This document shows, piece after piece, positions 8,977 to 19,579 of a DNA stretch of 64,000 bases; position 1 is the first letter of the stretch; every line of letters starts with the position of its first letter. Both the position numbers and the translations under genes were made by a program. The stretch covers positions 62,001 to 126,000 of the forward strand of contig NZ_FZPC01000001.1 in assembly GCF_900187975.1 (NCBI RefSeq), written 5' to 3'. The notes below the pieces were generated by a model. That model was given only the letters and a program-made list of their open reading frames with translations. It did no database searches and was not told the DNA's origin. This DNA comes from Pseudomonas delhiensis. GTDB taxonomy: Bacteria > Pseudomonadota > Gammaproteobacteria > Pseudomonadales > Pseudomonadaceae.

Positions 8977-9660
8977 TCAATGCCCCGTCACGTCCCCGCG
9001 GCGGCTGGTCTCGAAGAGGAACCAGGTGCGCTGCTCGGTCTCGTCGATCCAGTTCTCGATGAGGCTGGCGGTGGCGATGTCGTGGTACTCGTCGCACAGG
9101 TCGTGGACCTCGCGCATGTAGGCGGTCAGCGACTTGTTGTCCTCCTGCAGCTCGGCCAGCATGTCCAGCGGCTGGACGAACTCGGCGTCGTTGTCGGCGA
9201 TGCGCTTGATGCGGCCGATGTGGCCGATGGAGCGGATGGTGTTGCCGCCGATCTTGCGCACGCGCTCGGCGATGGGGTCGGTCATGGCGAAGATTTCGGT
9301 GGCCTGGTCGTCCAGCAGCAGGTGGTAGTCGCGGAAGTGCGGGCCGCTCACGTGCCAGTGGAAGTTCTTGGTCTTCAGGTACAGCGCGAAGACGTCGGCG
9401 AGCAGGCGGCTGAGGGCCGCGCTGAGGTCGCGGGTGGCATCCTTGGAAAGGTCCGAAGGCGTGGCCAGGGCCGGCGCGCGGCGCGGTGCCGGCTTGCTCG
9501 CGGCGGCGGGCTTGGCGGCGGGCTTCTTCGCTGCCGGTTTCTTCGCTGCCGCAGGCTTGGCGGCAGCGGGTTTGGCGGCGGCCGGCTTGGCCGCAGCCGG
9601 CTTGCTGGCGACGGTCTTGGGTGCAGCGGGTTTCTTCGCAGTGGCTGCGGTTTTCTTCAT
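8977..9660 (-). CDS. Dps-family ferritin-like protein with a histone-H1-like N-terminal tail
   Basis: A 227-residue protein. The start at 9660 has AGGTGATCGAG in front. The C-terminal ~155 residues are a Dps/bacterioferritin-like four-helix domain with the ferroxidase residues in NFHWHVSGPHF and the Asp/Glu of MTDPIAERV. The first ~60 residues are lysine-, alanine- and proline-rich KPAAAKPAAAKK-type repeats resembling the tail of AlgP or eukaryotic histone H1. Most Dps proteins have only a short basic tail. The domain should store iron and protect from peroxide; the tail should bind DNA without sequence preference and compact it. It is monocistronic with its own terminator. Confidence 0.9.
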   Translation of the reverse strand: MKKTAATAKKPAAPKTVASKPAAAKPAAAKPAAAKPAAAKKPAAKKPAAKPAAASKPAPRRAPALATPSDLSKDATRDLSAALSRLLADVFALYLKTKNFHWHVSGPHFRDYHLLLDDQATEIFAMTDPIAERVRKIGGNTIRSIGHIGRIKRIADNDAEFVQPLDMLAELQEDNKSLTAYMREVHDLCDEYHDIATASLIENWIDETEQRTWFLFETSRRGDVTGH

Positions 9661-9851
9661 CTCGATCACCTCAAGGGGTCTTGTGGATGCCGCCCCTGTG
9701 CGTGCCGAAACTGGCGGTCCGGGACGAGCCTGGCGCACTCCCCGCGTGTTCCTCTCATGGCGGCGAGTGCGCTCTTGAGCCTACCTCGCCGCGCATCGAT
9801 TGCAAGTCGTCGGGCCCGCCCAACGCATGGCGCAATGACGCCGGGCAAGGC

Positions 9852-12800
9852 TCAGGGCTGCACGGCGAAGCGCGCATCCAGGCGGCTGTACCCCATACCG
9901 ACACCCTTGTGCACCTTGAGTTGCACGGGGATGCGTTCCTTGAGCGCCTCGACGTGGCTGATCACGCCGATGCTCTTGCCGCTGGCGTTGAGGCTGTCGA
10001 GGGCGTCCAGCGCCACTTCCAGTGTCTCGCCGTCGAGGGTGCCGAAGCCCTCGTCGAGGAACAGCGAGTCGATGCTGGTCTTGTGGCTGACCAGGTCCGA
10101 CAGCGCCAGGGCCAGGGCCAGGCTGACCAGGAAGCTCTCGCCGCCGGACAGCGTGCGGCAGTCCCGCGCGACATCGCCCTGCCAGGTGTCCACCACCTCC
10201 AGTTCCAGCTCGCCGTCGCTGCGCCGCGCCAACTGGTAGCGGCCGTGCAGGCGCTGCAGCTGCCGGTTGGCCAGGTGCACCAGGTGGTCGAGGGTCAGGC
10301 CCTGGGCGAAGCGCCGGTACTTGGCGCCATCGGACGAGCCGATCAGGCCGTTCAGGCGCTGCCACAGGTCGTGGTGCGCCTCCTGCGCGGCGATCTCGGC
10401 GAACAGCGCCTGCTGGCTGGCGCGGCGCGCGTCGTCGCCCTGCAGCTGCGCCCGCACCTCGCCCTGGCGCTGGCCCAGTTCGCGCAGTTGCGTGGCGAGG
10501 GCCTGCAGCTGCTCGTCGAGGGCCGGCAGCTCCAGTTCGCCCAGCGGCTGTGCGCGTAGCTGGCGCTCGGTTTCCTCGGCGGCGACGCGCAGCGCCACGG
10601 CTTCGGTCAGCGCGGTGTCCAGGCGCGTCTTGAGTTCACCCAGGCGCTGGCGCTCGCCGTCTTCCAACAGCGCGGCGAGGAAAGCCGCCAGGTCGGCGAA
10701 CGGGCTTTCTTCCAGAGCCTGCTGCCAGGTGCGCTCGCATTCAGCCAGGGTAGCGCGCGCCTGTTCCAGGTGCGCGGCCAGGCTCTGCTCGCGGCCGAGC
10801 AGCGCGTCGGCCTGGCGCTGCGCCGCCTGCAGGGCCGCCTCAGCCACTTGCAGGGCCTGCTGCGGCTGAGGCTCAGGCGCCAGCTCCGGCAGGGCCTGCT
10901 CGCCACTGGCGCTCCAGCGTTCGCGCCATTGCCCAGCCTGCGCTTCGGCTTCCTGCAACAGGCGCCGCGCTTCGCGCTCGGCCTCCTGCAGTTGCTGGTC
11001 CTGCTGCTGGGCCTGCTGCCAGGCGCGCCATTCTCCTTCGCGTTCGGCCAGCCAGGCCGCGCCCTGGCCGGGCAGCGCGGCGGCGAAACCGTCGAGGCTG
11101 GCCAGCAGCTCGGCGGCCTGGCGTTCGGCCTGGGCCTGCAATTGCTCCAGGCGTTGCTGTTGTTCCGCCAGGCGCTGCTGTGCGTTGTCCAGGTCGCGAC
11201 GCAGCAGGGCCTCCTGCTGCAGCGCGGCCGCATGGCTGCGCTCGGCGTTCTCGCGGGCGCTGGCGGCCTGCTGCAATTCGCCCTTGAGCGCATCGAGCGC
11301 CGCCAGGCGTTCCTGCAGGTCGGCCAGGGCCTGCTCCTGGGCCTGACGGATCGCGGCCAGGCCAGCGGCACCCTCGATGGCGAGGTTCTGTTCGGCCAAC
11401 TGACGCTGCCATTCGCTATCGAGCTGGTGCAGTTGTTCGCGCAGTTGCTCCAGCTGTTGCCGAGCCTGGGCAGCCTGGGCCGTCACGTCGGACAACTCGT
11501 CGCGCAGCGCCACGCCGTCGCTTTCCAGGGCGGCCAGGGCCGCGCGGCATTCGTCGAGGGCACGGCGCGTCTGCGACACGTCCAGCGCCTGGTAGCTGGC
11601 GATGGCCGGGTGTTCGTGGGAACCGCACAGCGGGCAAGCCTCGCCGGGCTGCAGTTGCGCGCGATAGGCCTCCAGGGCCTGGATGCGCTGCTCCTGCTCC
11701 AGCAGTTTCTCCTTGTCGGCGACCTGCTGCTTCAACCCCTTGTAGCGCTCGCGCAGTTCGGCGATCGCGGCCTCCTTCTGCGCCTGGCGTTGCTGCAGGG
11801 CATCGAGCTGCGGCTGCAGGCGGGCGGCCTGGGCACTTGCCTGTTCGCGGTTCTGCGCCAGCTGTTGCAGGCGGTCCAGCGCCCTGCCCTGCTGCTGCAA
11901 CTGCTGCCAGCGCTCGCGTAGGGCGCTTTCGCCGGCGCCTTGCAGCAGGGCCTGCAAGCGCGCCTGTTGCTGCGCCTCGGCCTGGCGCGCCGCGTCCAGC
12001 GCCTGCCCGGCATCGGCCAGGGCCTGGCCATGAGAGGCGAGTTGGCCGTGCAAGGATTGGATGGCGGCGGACTCCTGCTCCAGGCGCGCGCAGGCGCCCT
12101 GCAGTTCACTACCGAGCTGTTCGCGCCGGGCGAACTGCGCGCGCCAGCCGCCCAGCAGCTCGCCCAGGCGGGCGCGTTGCGGGTGCGCGGCGAGCTGCGC
12201 CTGCACTTCGCGGCGCTGCGTGGCGAGTTCATCGATGGCGCGCTGGCGCTGCCCCGCCCACTGCGCACTGTACTGGCTGGCCTGCCACAGGCTGCGCACG
12301 ACCTGCTCCGCGCAGTCCCGCTGCTGGCGCTGCAGGTCCGCCAGGCCGGTCTCGTCCCGCTCCAGCACTTGGCGCGCCTGTTGCCAGGCCGCATGCAGCG
12401 GCTGCAGGCGCGCCGCCGGCTCGCTGGCGGCCAGGCGCTGGAGGTTGGGGGCCGCCTGGAGCAACGCCTCGCGGGCCTGCTGCTCGCGCGCGGCGGCCTG
12501 CTGGTGCTGCTGTTCGGCGCGGCCCAGGTCCTCGCGCCAGCGGCGCTGGGCCTGCAGTTCGGCCTGGCGCTGGAGCAGCGGCGCTTCCTCGGCCAGCAGG
12601 CGCTCGGCCTCGGCCTGCAGTTCGCCACGCTGTTCCTCGCCGAGCAGTTCCATGCCCTCGGCACGGCTCCGCAACAGTTTCAGGTCGCCCTCCGCCGCCT
12701 TGGTGCGCTCGAACACGCGCTGGGAGATCAGCCCGTAGATTTCCGTGCCGGTGAGTTCTTCCAGCAGCGCGGCGCGGTCGTTGGCGCTGGCCTCGAGGAA

Positions 12801-13292
12801 GGCGGCGAAACCGCCCTGGGCCAGCAGCATGGATTTGGTGAAGCGGCCGAAGTCGAGGCCGGTGAGTTGCTCGGTCTGGCGCAGCTTGTCGTTGATCTTG
12901 TCGGTGAGGATCTCGCCTTCGCCGCCGGCGACGTCGATGCGCGCCAGCTCCACCTTGGGCGCCTGCAGCGCGCCGTCGAGCTTGTCGCGGGCCCGGCGCT
13001 GGCTCCAGAAGGCGCGGTAGCGGCGGCCCCGGACCTCGAACTCGACCTCGGCGAGGCAGTCGGCGGTGTGGCGGGTCATCAGTTCGTTGCCGCTCTGCGA
13101 CAGCGTGCTCATGCGCGGCGTGCGGTGGTACAGGGCCAGGCAGATGGCATCCAGCAGGGTGGTCTTGCCGGCACCTGTAGGCCCGGTGATGGCGAACAGG
13201 CCGTTGCCGGCGAAGGGCTCGGCGGCGAAATCGATCTTCCACTCGCCCTTGAGCGAGTTGAGGTTCTTCAGGCGCAGGCTGAGGATGCGCAT
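9852..13292 (-). CDS. sbcC: Exonuclease SbcCD subunit C
   Basis: An SMC-like ATPase of 1146 residues. The Walker A motif GPTGAGKTT is at 37-45. Two long coiled-coil arms (about 180-550 and 560-960, rich in Gln, Ala, Leu, Glu) flank the zinc hook CPLC (about 553-556). The ABC signature LSGGESF is near 1048 and Walker [13 protein letters not shown] near 1075. With SbcD it cleaves DNA hairpins and protein-blocked ends. Its start codon shares one base with the sbcD stop (TGATG), so the genes are translationally coupled. A hairpin-cleaving nuclease is notable in a genome so rich in palindromic repeats, though that link is only a thought. Confidence 0.95.
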   Translation of the reverse strand: MRILSLRLKNLNSLKGEWKIDFAAEPFAGNGLFAITGPTGAGKTTLLDAICLALYHRTPRMSTLSQSGNELMTRHTADCLAEVEFEVRGRRYRAFWSQRRARDKLDGALQAPKVELARIDVAGGEGEILTDKINDKLRQTEQLTGLDFGRFTKSMLLAQGGFAAFLEASANDRAALLEELTGTEIYGLISQRVFERTKAAEGDLKLLRSRAEGMELLGEEQRGELQAEAERLLAEEAPLLQRQAELQAQRRWREDLGRAEQQHQQAAAREQQAREALLQAAPNLQRLAASEPAARLQPLHAAWQQARQVLERDETGLADLQRQQRDCAEQVVRSLWQASQYSAQWAGQRQRAIDELATQRREVQAQLAAHPQRARLGELLGGWRAQFARREQLGSELQGACARLEQESAAIQSLHGQLASHGQALADAGQALDAARQAEAQQQARLQALLQGAGESALRERWQQLQQQGRALDRLQQLAQNREQASAQAARLQPQLDALQQRQAQKEAAIAELRERYKGLKQQVADKEKLLEQEQRIQALEAYRAQLQPGEACPLCGSHEHPAIASYQALDVSQTRRALDECRAALAALESDGVALRDELSDVTAQAAQARQQLEQLREQLHQLDSEWQRQLAEQNLAIEGAAGLAAIRQAQEQALADLQERLAALDALKGELQQAASARENAERSHAAALQQEALLRRDLDNAQQRLAEQQQRLEQLQAQAERQAAELLASLDGFAAALPGQGAAWLAEREGEWRAWQQAQQQDQQLQEAEREARRLLQEAEAQAGQWRERWSASGEQALPELAPEPQPQQALQVAEAALQAAQRQADALLGREQSLAAHLEQARATLAECERTWQQALEESPFADLAAFLAALLEDGERQRLGELKTRLDTALTEAVALRVAAEETERQLRAQPLGELELPALDEQLQALATQLRELGQRQGEVRAQLQGDDARRASQQALFAEIAAQEAHHDLWQRLNGLIGSSDGAKYRRFAQGLTLDHLVHLANRQLQRLHGRYQLARRSDGELELEVVDTWQGDVARDCRTLSGGESFLVSLALALALSDLVSHKTSIDSLFLDEGFGTLDGETLEVALDALDSLNASGKSIGVISHVEALKERIPVQLKVHKGVGMGYSRLDARFAVQP

Positions 13293-14512
13293 CAGGCTTG
13301 CTCCTCCCGCAGTTCGGCGACCACCTGGCGGTACAGCCCGGCCAGTTGCTGGCGCAGCGGCGGCTCCAGCTCCTCGGCGTCCAGGCGTTGTTCGAAGACG
13401 TCCTCGGCGGAGAGTTCGTCGAGGGTCTCGCGCGCCTCGCCGAACAGCCCGGCCTGCTGGTTGCCGCGCTCGCGGCGGGTGCGCAGCACTTCCACCGGCA
13501 GTTCCTCGCAAAGCTTCTCGACGCGCAGCTGGATGTCGTTCAGGTAGTCGTCGGCGCGCACCAGCACCTCCACCCACACCGGCCGTTCCGGCGTGCCCAG
13601 GCGCGCCGCCTCGGCCAGCGCATCGGGCAGACTGTCCAGGTTGCCGGCCAGCGACTGCAGGGGCTGGAAGCAGGGCACGGCGAGCGGCGTCACCGCGCGC
13701 AGGCCGCTTTCGTCGAGGTCCACCAGCAGCACCTCCTTGGCCTGCCGCGCCTCGTCGAAGCTCAGGGCGATGGGCGAGCCGCAGTAGCGGATGTGCTCCA
13801 GGCCACCGACCTTCTGCGGCCGGTGGATGTGCCCCAGGGCGATGTAGTCCGCCGCCGGGAAGGCGCTGGTGGGGAAGGCTTCCAGGCTGCCGACGTAGAT
13901 TTCCCGCACCGACTCGCTGGCGCTGGCGCCGACCGTGGTCAGGTGCCCGGTGGCGACTATGGGCAGCCCGCCGCCCAGTTCGGCGCGCTTGGCCTCGGCC
14001 CGTTCGAACAGCGCGCGGTAGTGCGCCTGGATGGCCTGCTGCAGGGCCAGCTGCTTGTCCTGGGCGCTCTGCCCGGCCTGGCTGGCCAGCAGGTCGCGCG
14101 GGCGCAGGAAGGGAATGGCGCAGAGCACCGCGCCCGGCGTGCCATCGCGTTGCGGCAGCACCAGCAACTGCCGGTCGAGGTCGGCGCCGGCGGCGGCGAT
14201 CACCCGCGTGCCGAGCACCGCCAGCAGCTCGCGGGACTCCTCCAGCATGGCCACCGAGTCGTGGTTGCCGCCCAGCACCACCAGGCTGGCGCCGGTTTCG
14301 CGCAGCTCGACGATGAAGCGGTTGTACTGCTCGCGGGCATAGCTGGGCGGCGCGCCGGTGTCGAACACGTCGCCGGCGATGATCACCGCGTCCACCCCGT
14401 GCTCGCGCACCCGCTCCACCAACCAGCGGCAGAAGGCGCGGTGCTCGGCCTCGCGGCTCTTGCCCATGAAGTGCTGGCCGAGGTGCCAGTCGGAGGTGTG
14501 GAGGATGCGCAT
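13292..14512 (-). CDS. sbcD: Exonuclease SbcCD subunit D
   Basis: A 406-residue Mre11-type phosphoesterase. The metal-binding motifs are in order: D8-W-H10, GDVFD near 47-51, GGNHD at 81-85 and GHIH near 226. It is the nuclease subunit of the SbcCD complex. It is the first gene of the sbcDC pair and overlaps sbcC by one base. The divergent TAXI-family gene begins 106 bases away. Confidence 0.95.
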   Translation of the reverse strand: MRILHTSDWHLGQHFMGKSREAEHRAFCRWLVERVREHGVDAVIIAGDVFDTGAPPSYAREQYNRFIVELRETGASLVVLGGNHDSVAMLEESRELLAVLGTRVIAAAGADLDRQLLVLPQRDGTPGAVLCAIPFLRPRDLLASQAGQSAQDKQLALQQAIQAHYRALFERAEAKRAELGGGLPIVATGHLTTVGASASESVREIYVGSLEAFPTSAFPAADYIALGHIHRPQKVGGLEHIRYCGSPIALSFDEARQAKEVLLVDLDESGLRAVTPLAVPCFQPLQSLAGNLDSLPDALAEAARLGTPERPVWVEVLVRADDYLNDIQLRVEKLCEELPVEVLRTRRERGNQQAGLFGEARETLDELSAEDVFEQRLDAEELEPPLRQQLAGLYRQVVAELREEQA

Positions 14513-14618
14513 GCGCCTGCTGTCCCGCTGTCTGATCCAGCCGGCGATGATACCCGCTTCCGCGGTGCGCCCGCGCCGGGCTGGCTATCCTGAAGGAACC
14601 CCGGCCGGGAATCAGACC

Positions 14619-15986
14619 ATGCAACGCCTGCTCAACATGCTCCGCGACCTCGCCATCCTGGTGCGCGCCAACCTGTGGATAGTGCCGGTGCTGGCGGCGC
14701 TGGTGGCCGCGGTCTTCTACTTCGTCGCGCCGCCGCCGCCGATGACCGCCACCCTCGCCACCGGCGCCGCCGACGGCGGCTACGCGGCCTTCGGCGAAAA
14801 GCTGCGGGCCGAACTGGCCGAGCAGGGCTTCGAGCTGAAGCTGGTGCCCAGCGCCGGCTCGCGGCAGAACATGGACCTGCTGCTGGACGAGCGCAGCGGC
14901 GTGGACATCGCCCTGGTGCAGAGCGGCCAGGAACGCCAGATCGACGCCGCGCAGCGGCAGCGCCTGCAGACCCTCGGCGCCATGTTCCAGGAACCGCTGT
15001 GGCTGTTCCAGCGCCGCGACGTGCACATCGACCGCATCGCCGACCTGCTGCCCCTGCGCGTGGCCCTGGGCACCCGCGGCAGCGGCACCGAGGCGATCAC
15101 CGCGGCCATCCTGCAGGCCAACGGCATCAGCCAGGAGCAGCACCCGGCGGGCTGGCAGGCCAGCGGCGGCGACAGCGCCGCCGACGCCCTGCTGGCCGGC
15201 AGCCTGGACGCCGCCTTCTTCGTCGGCCCGGCGGAGAACCCGCTGATCCAGCGCCTGGCCGCCAGCGAGCAACTGCTGCTGGCCGGCTTCCGCCGCGCCG
15301 GCGCCTACGAGGCGCGCCTGCGCTTCCTCAAGCGCCTGGAGGTGGGCGAAGGCCTGCTGAACCTGGCGCACGACGTGCCGCACCGCAACCTGACCACCCT
15401 GTCGCCGGTGGCCACCCTGGTGGTCAACGAGCGCTTCCACCCGGCGTTGACGCCGCTGGTCCTCGAGGCCGCGCGCCAGGTGATGCGCCAGGGCAGCCTG
15501 CTCGACGCCCCCGGCGCCTTCCCCGCCGCCGAGCCGCGCACCCTGCGCCTGGCCGAGGACGCCGAGCGCTACTACAAGAGCGGCCTGCCGCTGCTGCAGC
15601 GCTTCCTGCCGTTCCGCATCGCCTCCCTGGCGGACCGCTACATCATCCTGCTGATCCCCTTCATCGCCATCCTCATCCCGCTGTTCAAGTCCATCGGCCC
15701 GCTGTACCGCTGGCGCATCCGCGCGCGCATCTACCGCTGGTACCGCTACCTGCGGGAGATCGACCGGCGCCTGGACGAGCGCACCGGCGTCGCGGAACTC
15801 AGCCGCGAGATCGAGCGCCTGGAGCAACTGGAGGCCGAACTGGCGCGGGTGGAGGTGCCGCTGTCGTACTACAACGAGCTGTACGAGCTGCACCTGCACC
15901 TGAACTACGTGATCCGCCGCCTGCGCCAGCTGCGCCGCAACCGCCGCGAACGCGACGGCGAGGCGCCGCTGGACAAGGCTGGGTGA
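14619..15986 (+). CDS. Membrane-anchored TAXI-family (TRAP-like) solute-binding protein
   Basis: A 455-residue protein. An N-terminal membrane anchor (about residues 18-37) precedes a periplasmic TAXI-type binding domain ([18 protein letters not shown] from about 46; DIALVQSG near 110; GTRGSGTEA near 152). A second membrane segment (about 345-365, [15 protein letters not shown]) is followed by a basic cytosolic tail with a predicted coiled coil to the end. True TRAP systems need DctQ/DctM permeases, and none is nearby. The two-membrane-segment plan suggests a sensor or a scaffold that detects a ligand outside. The ligand is unknown. Confidence 0.75.
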   Translation: MQRLLNMLRDLAILVRANLWIVPVLAALVAAVFYFVAPPPPMTATLATGAADGGYAAFGEKLRAELAEQGFELKLVPSAGSRQNMDLLLDERSGVDIALVQSGQERQIDAAQRQRLQTLGAMFQEPLWLFQRRDVHIDRIADLLPLRVALGTRGSGTEAITAAILQANGISQEQHPAGWQASGGDSAADALLAGSLDAAFFVGPAENPLIQRLAASEQLLLAGFRRAGAYEARLRFLKRLEVGEGLLNLAHDVPHRNLTTLSPVATLVVNERFHPALTPLVLEAARQVMRQGSLLDAPGAFPAAEPRTLRLAEDAERYYKSGLPLLQRFLPFRIASLADRYIILLIPFIAILIPLFKSIGPLYRWRIRARIYRWYRYLREIDRRLDERTGVAELSREIERLEQLEAELARVEVPLSYYNELYELHLHLNYVIRRLRQLRRNRRERDGEAPLDKAG

Positions 15987-16050
15987 GCGTGGCGCGCCGC
16001 GCTCGGGTAAACTGGCGGCTTTGCCACCATCGTCCAGAGCCGAGCCCGAG

Positions 16051-17055
16051 ATGCCGATTCGTCACGCCATCGTCCACCTGATCGACAAGAAGCCCGACGG
16101 CAACCCCGCCACGCTGCACGCGCGCGACGCCGAACTGGGCGACTCCCAGGCCATCGAGAACCTCATGGCCGACCTCAACGAAAGCTACAACGCCAAGCCG
16201 AACAAGGCCTGGGGCCTGTTCCAGGAGGAATCCGGCGCCTACCCGTTCAGCGGCTGGCTGGCCGAGTACCTGGACGGCGGCAAGGATTTCGTCGCCTTCA
16301 GCCGCCAGGCCGTGGAGCACCTGAAGAGCCTGATGGAGGAGTCCAACCTCTCCACCGGCGGCCACGTGCTGTTCTGCCACTACCAGCAGGGCATGACCGA
16401 CTACCTGAGCATCGCCCTGCTGCACCACAGCGAAGGCGTGGCGGTGACCGAGAACCTGGAAGTGGCGCCCTCGCGCCACCTGGACCTCGGCCAGCTGCAC
16501 ATGGCGGCGCGGATCAACTGCTCGGAATGGCGCAACAACAAGGCTTCCAAGCAGTACATCTCATTCATCAAGGGCAAGGGCGGCAAGAAGGTCTCGGACT
16601 ACTTCCGCGACTTCATCGGCTGCCAGGAAGGCGTCGACGCCCCCAGCGAGACGCGCACCCTGCTCAAGGCCTTCAGCGACTACGTGGAAAGCGAGGACCT
16701 GCCCGAAGAGCAGGCCCGCGAGAAGACCGACACCCTGGTCGACTACGCCACCAGCCAGGCCCGCCTGGGCGAGCCGATGGCCCTGGACGCGCTTTCCGAG
16801 CTGATGGACGACCAGGCGCCGCGGGCCTTCTACGACTACATCCGCAACAAGGACTACGGCCTGGCCCCGGAAATCCCCGCGGACAAGCGCACCCTCAACC
16901 AGTTCCGCCGCTTCACCGGCCGCGCCGAGGGCCTGTCGATCAGCTTCGAGGCGCACCTGCTGGGCAGCAAGGTGGAATACGACGAGGAGCGCGACATGCT
17001 GATCATCCGCGGCCTGCCGACGCAGCTGCACGACCAGCTCAAGCGCCGCAAGTAA
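16051..17055 (+). CDS. ndpA: Nucleoid-associated protein NdpA (YejK)
   Basis: A 334-residue protein of the YejK/NdpA 37-kDa nucleoid-associated family. It opens with the typical [13 protein letters not shown] and contains the conserved [10 protein letters not shown] and [22 protein letters not shown] regions. It binds DNA in the nucleoid, and its exact role is unsettled in the family. The start is chosen at 16051, giving full family length. It follows the TAXI-family gene after 64 bases and is followed by repeats. Confidence 0.92.
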   Translation: MPIRHAIVHLIDKKPDGNPATLHARDAELGDSQAIENLMADLNESYNAKPNKAWGLFQEESGAYPFSGWLAEYLDGGKDFVAFSRQAVEHLKSLMEESNLSTGGHVLFCHYQQGMTDYLSIALLHHSEGVAVTENLEVAPSRHLDLGQLHMAARINCSEWRNNKASKQYISFIKGKGGKKVSDYFRDFIGCQEGVDAPSETRTLLKAFSDYVESEDLPEEQAREKTDTLVDYATSQARLGEPMALDALSELMDDQAPRAFYDYIRNKDYGLAPEIPADKRTLNQFRRFTGRAEGLSISFEAHLLGSKVEYDEERDMLIIRGLPTQLHDQLKRRK

Positions 17056-17071
17056 CCGCACCAACCCATAC

Positions 17072-17259
17072 GGCGGATAACCGCGAACGGTTATGCGCCC
17101 TACGGATTGCCCTTGCCCCTGCGCGCGAATCGCGGACAGAGTCCTACCCCGCCACCGCTGTCCCACCTGTAGGAGCGCGCCCTGCGCGCGATTCGCGGGC
17201 AGGGCCCGCTCCTACGTTACCGGGAAGCATGGTCGTAGGAGCGGACTCCGTCCGCGATG
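17072..17259. repeat. Mixed REP hairpin and GTAGGAGCG palindromes
   Basis: A plus-oriented REP hairpin (17072-17104), a 47-base palindrome starting GTAGGAGCGCGCCCTG (17169-17215), and a shorter unit GTAGGAGCGGACTCCGTCCG (from 17235). They fill the convergent gap between ndpA and the GST-family gene, where they may help end transcription from both sides. Confidence 0.85.
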
Positions 17260-17278
17260 GGCCGGGCCCGTGCGCGGC

Positions 17279-18214
17279 TCAACGCGCCTCGATGCGGAAC
17301 CCCACCCGCGGGAAATGCACGTGCACCACCCCGGCGCGCGGGTCCTCGCGGCGCAGGATCAGCTCCTCACTGCCCAGGTGCAGCAATTCCCCTTCCACCG
17401 GGTCGACGCCGTAGTCGGTCGCCGCGATGGCCACCCGCTGGCCGGCCTGCAGGCCCTCGGGATCGGCGAAGGGTTCGTCCGGCAGCACCGCCGGCTGGCT
17501 GTCGCGGGCCACGGCGATGGCATCCTCGCTGCTCATCTCGCTCGACGCGCCATGGCCGAAGCCGAGCACCCGGCCCAGCCAGGCCTGCACCGCGGGGTAG
17601 GCGTCCACCAGCGGCGCGGTCACCGGGGTGGCCTTGACGAACCAGAGCACGTGGGCCACGGCGAAGTCCGCCAGGGACGGCTCGCCGAACAGGAAGTCTC
17701 CCTCCTCCCGCGCCAGCTGCTGCTCCAGCCGCGCCATGAACACCGGCCACTGCTGGCGCGCCTGCTCGGCCGGCAGGCGCGCGGCGCTGCCGCCGCTGAA
17801 CAGCTGGCTGCGGTCGGCGACGAAGGCCTTGAGGAATTCCGGCGGCAGCTTGCCGAAGCGCACGGCGATGGATTCGGGCTGGAACACCAGGCTCACGCCG
17901 TGCTGGAACAGCACCGAGTCGGCCCAGGCGGCGAAGGCCGCGACGGTGAACTCCTGGCCTTCGGGGAACAGCGCCGGGGTGGCCTTTTCCTGCTCCAGGC
18001 GGCGGGCGATCAGCGCGGTGTCGCAGTAGACGTCGGCGCCCACCTGCAGCACCGGGGTCTTGCGGTAGCCGCCGGTGAGCGCCATCAGGTCCGGCTTGGG
18101 CATGATCGGCGGGATCAGCACCGAGCGCCACGACAGCTGCTTGAAGCCCAGCAGCAGGCGGGCCTTCTCGGCGAAGGGGGAAGTCGGGTAGTGGTGCAGG
18201 ATCAGCTCGGACAT
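17279..18214 (-). CDS. Glutathione S-transferase family protein with C-terminal extension
   Basis: A 311-residue protein. Residues 1-80 form a thioredoxin-like GST N-domain (MSELILHHYPTSPFAEKARLLLGF), with S/P in the place of the catalytic residue and the cis-proline in KTPVLQ. A helical GST C-domain follows to about 220. The last ~90 residues (DSQPAVLPDEPF onward) form an extra domain not found in ordinary GSTs. It is likely a cytosolic thiol transferase or stress protein; the substrate is unknown. It stands alone, facing ndpA. Confidence 0.8.
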   Translation of the reverse strand: MSELILHHYPTSPFAEKARLLLGFKQLSWRSVLIPPIMPKPDLMALTGGYRKTPVLQVGADVYCDTALIARRLEQEKATPALFPEGQEFTVAAFAAWADSVLFQHGVSLVFQPESIAVRFGKLPPEFLKAFVADRSQLFSGGSAARLPAEQARQQWPVFMARLEQQLAREEGDFLFGEPSLADFAVAHVLWFVKATPVTAPLVDAYPAVQAWLGRVLGFGHGASSEMSSEDAIAVARDSQPAVLPDEPFADPEGLQAGQRVAIAATDYGVDPVEGELLHLGSEELILRREDPRAGVVHVHFPRVGFRIEAR

Positions 18215-18288
18215 GCGGGGCTCCGTTGGCCGGCGTTGAGGGCTTTCCAGCTTACCCCGCCGCGGTGCGCGGTCCTACCCGTTCGAAA

Positions 18289-18588
18289 CTATGGCGGGCT
18301 ATCCGCCGCGCTGATGGCCAGGGCCGCGCCGGCCAGCACCAGGCGCTCCTTGGCCGGCTTGCCCAGGGCCTTGATCGCGCGCTCGCGGCGCAGCGCCTCG
18401 CCCTTGCCGGCGCAGGCCTCGACGTAGACCAGCGCCTGCGCCGGGCTGGAATGGAAGAAGCGCGCGCCGCGCCCGCTGCAGTGCGCCTCGAAGCGCCGCT
18501 GCGGGTCGTCGCTGATGCCGCAGTAGAGCGCGCCGTTGGCGGCGCGCACCAGGTAGACGAACCAGGGCTTGGGCTCGGCCAGGCTCAT
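18289..18588 (-). CDS. GIY-YIG domain protein, UPF0213 (YhbQ-like)
   Basis: A 99-residue protein consisting of one GIY-YIG nuclease-like domain: [27 protein letters not shown] holds the two short motifs and the Arg of the active site. Members are small putative endonucleases of unsettled function. The start at 18588 overlaps the stop of the upstream GST-family gene by 4 bases (ATGA), so the two are co-translated. Confidence 0.85.
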   Translation of the reverse strand: MSLAEPKPWFVYLVRAANGALYCGISDDPQRRFEAHCSGRGARFFHSSPAQALVYVEACAGKGEALRRERAIKALGKPAKERLVLAGAALAISAADSPP

Positions 18589-19283
18589 GTCCAGACCCGC
18601 TGCTGCATGCGCTCGCAGTAGCCGACCAGCCGCTCGTATTCGCGCGCCATGTGGTTCAGGGGGGTTTCCAGGGTGCTGAGGACCAGGTTGGCGAGTATCC
18701 CATAGGCCGCGGCATCGGCGCTGCAGGGCTGGGCGCCGCCGAAGTACGGCAGGTCGCCGAGCATGCCGTCGAGGGCGTCGAGGTCCTGGCGGGCGAAGCT
18801 CAGCAGTTCCTCGCGGCTGTGGGCGGTCAGCCCGCGGCCGCGCATCTCGCCGCGGATCTTGCGACGGATCAGCGCCCCCACCAGCGGCCGCACCGGGCCG
18901 GGCACGCCGCGCAGCAGCACCGGGGCGACCTGCCGCCAGCCGTCCGCCTCCAGCCAGCGGAAGTACACCAGCAGCGGCGCCAGGTGCTCGTCGCACAGCC
19001 GCGTGATCGACACCGCCCAGCCCCGGCCGCGGGCATCGAGGCCGGCGTCCAGGTCCAGGGCGAAGCGCTGCTGCAGGTCGTGGATGATGATCTCGCTGTC
19101 GGCGACGGTCTGCCCCTCGACCTTGACGAAGGGCAGCTTGCCCTTGGGCCCCTTGCGCGGGTCCGTCACGTGCTGCACCTGGTATTCCAGCCCGGACAGG
19201 CGCAGGAAGGTCTCCAGCTTCAGGCAGAAGGGGCTGACGTTGGGCACATTGAAGGCCGGGGGGAACTGGAACAGGGTGATCAT
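18585..19283 (-). CDS. Glutathione S-transferase family protein (Fax/metaxin-like)
   Basis: A 232-residue protein. An N-terminal thioredoxin-like domain ([20 protein letters not shown], with [19 protein letters not shown] holding the cis-Pro and Ser of the glutathione-binding turn) precedes a helical domain containing [10 protein letters not shown] near 200. The arrangement resembles the failed-axon-connections/metaxin branch of the GST fold. The chosen start at 19283 follows AGGAAG. It overlaps the GIY-YIG gene downstream. The substrate is unknown. Confidence 0.8.
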   Translation of the reverse strand: MITLFQFPPAFNVPNVSPFCLKLETFLRLSGLEYQVQHVTDPRKGPKGKLPFVKVEGQTVADSEIIIHDLQQRFALDLDAGLDARGRGWAVSITRLCDEHLAPLLVYFRWLEADGWRQVAPVLLRGVPGPVRPLVGALIRRKIRGEMRGRGLTAHSREELLSFARQDLDALDGMLGDLPYFGGAQPCSADAAAYGILANLVLSTLETPLNHMAREYERLVGYCERMQQRVWT

Positions 19284-19390
19284 GGCGGGGCTTCCTGCGC
19301 GGGCTCGCCTGACATTTAAGCGCATGCCAGGCGCCGCGGCGAGCCCTGTCGGAGTGCTATCAGACATGACAGAGCTTGCGGGATGGCTCC

Positions 19391-19437
19391 GTAGGGGCGG
19401 GCCCTGCCCGCGAATCGCGCGCAGGGCGCGCTCCTAC
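19391..19437. repeat. GTAGGAGCG-family 47-bp palindrome
   Basis: A palindromic copy starting GTAGGGGCGGGCCCTGCC and ending GGGCGCGCTCCTAC. Looser fragments of the same family (GTAGGAGCGAG) are at about 19500 and 19560. The rest of the gap between 19284 and 19579 shows no gene. Confidence 0.8.
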
Positions 19438-19579
19438 AGGTGGGCTCGGAGGTGGGCGTGCGCCGGGGCGCTCCTACGGTGCGGGCGGGCATGGCCTTTC
19501 GTAGGAGCGAGGGGGACGCCTGGTTCTTGCTCGCGAACAGTGGTTACCGGCTCGCTCCTACACGAACACCCGTCCTGCC

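Noticed and set aside
9852-15899. A 2015-codon minus-strand frame running from sbcC through sbcD
   Set aside because: Only the part up to 13292 (SbcC) is real. The upstream extension runs antisense or out of frame through sbcD and the TAXI-family gene and has no conserved motif.
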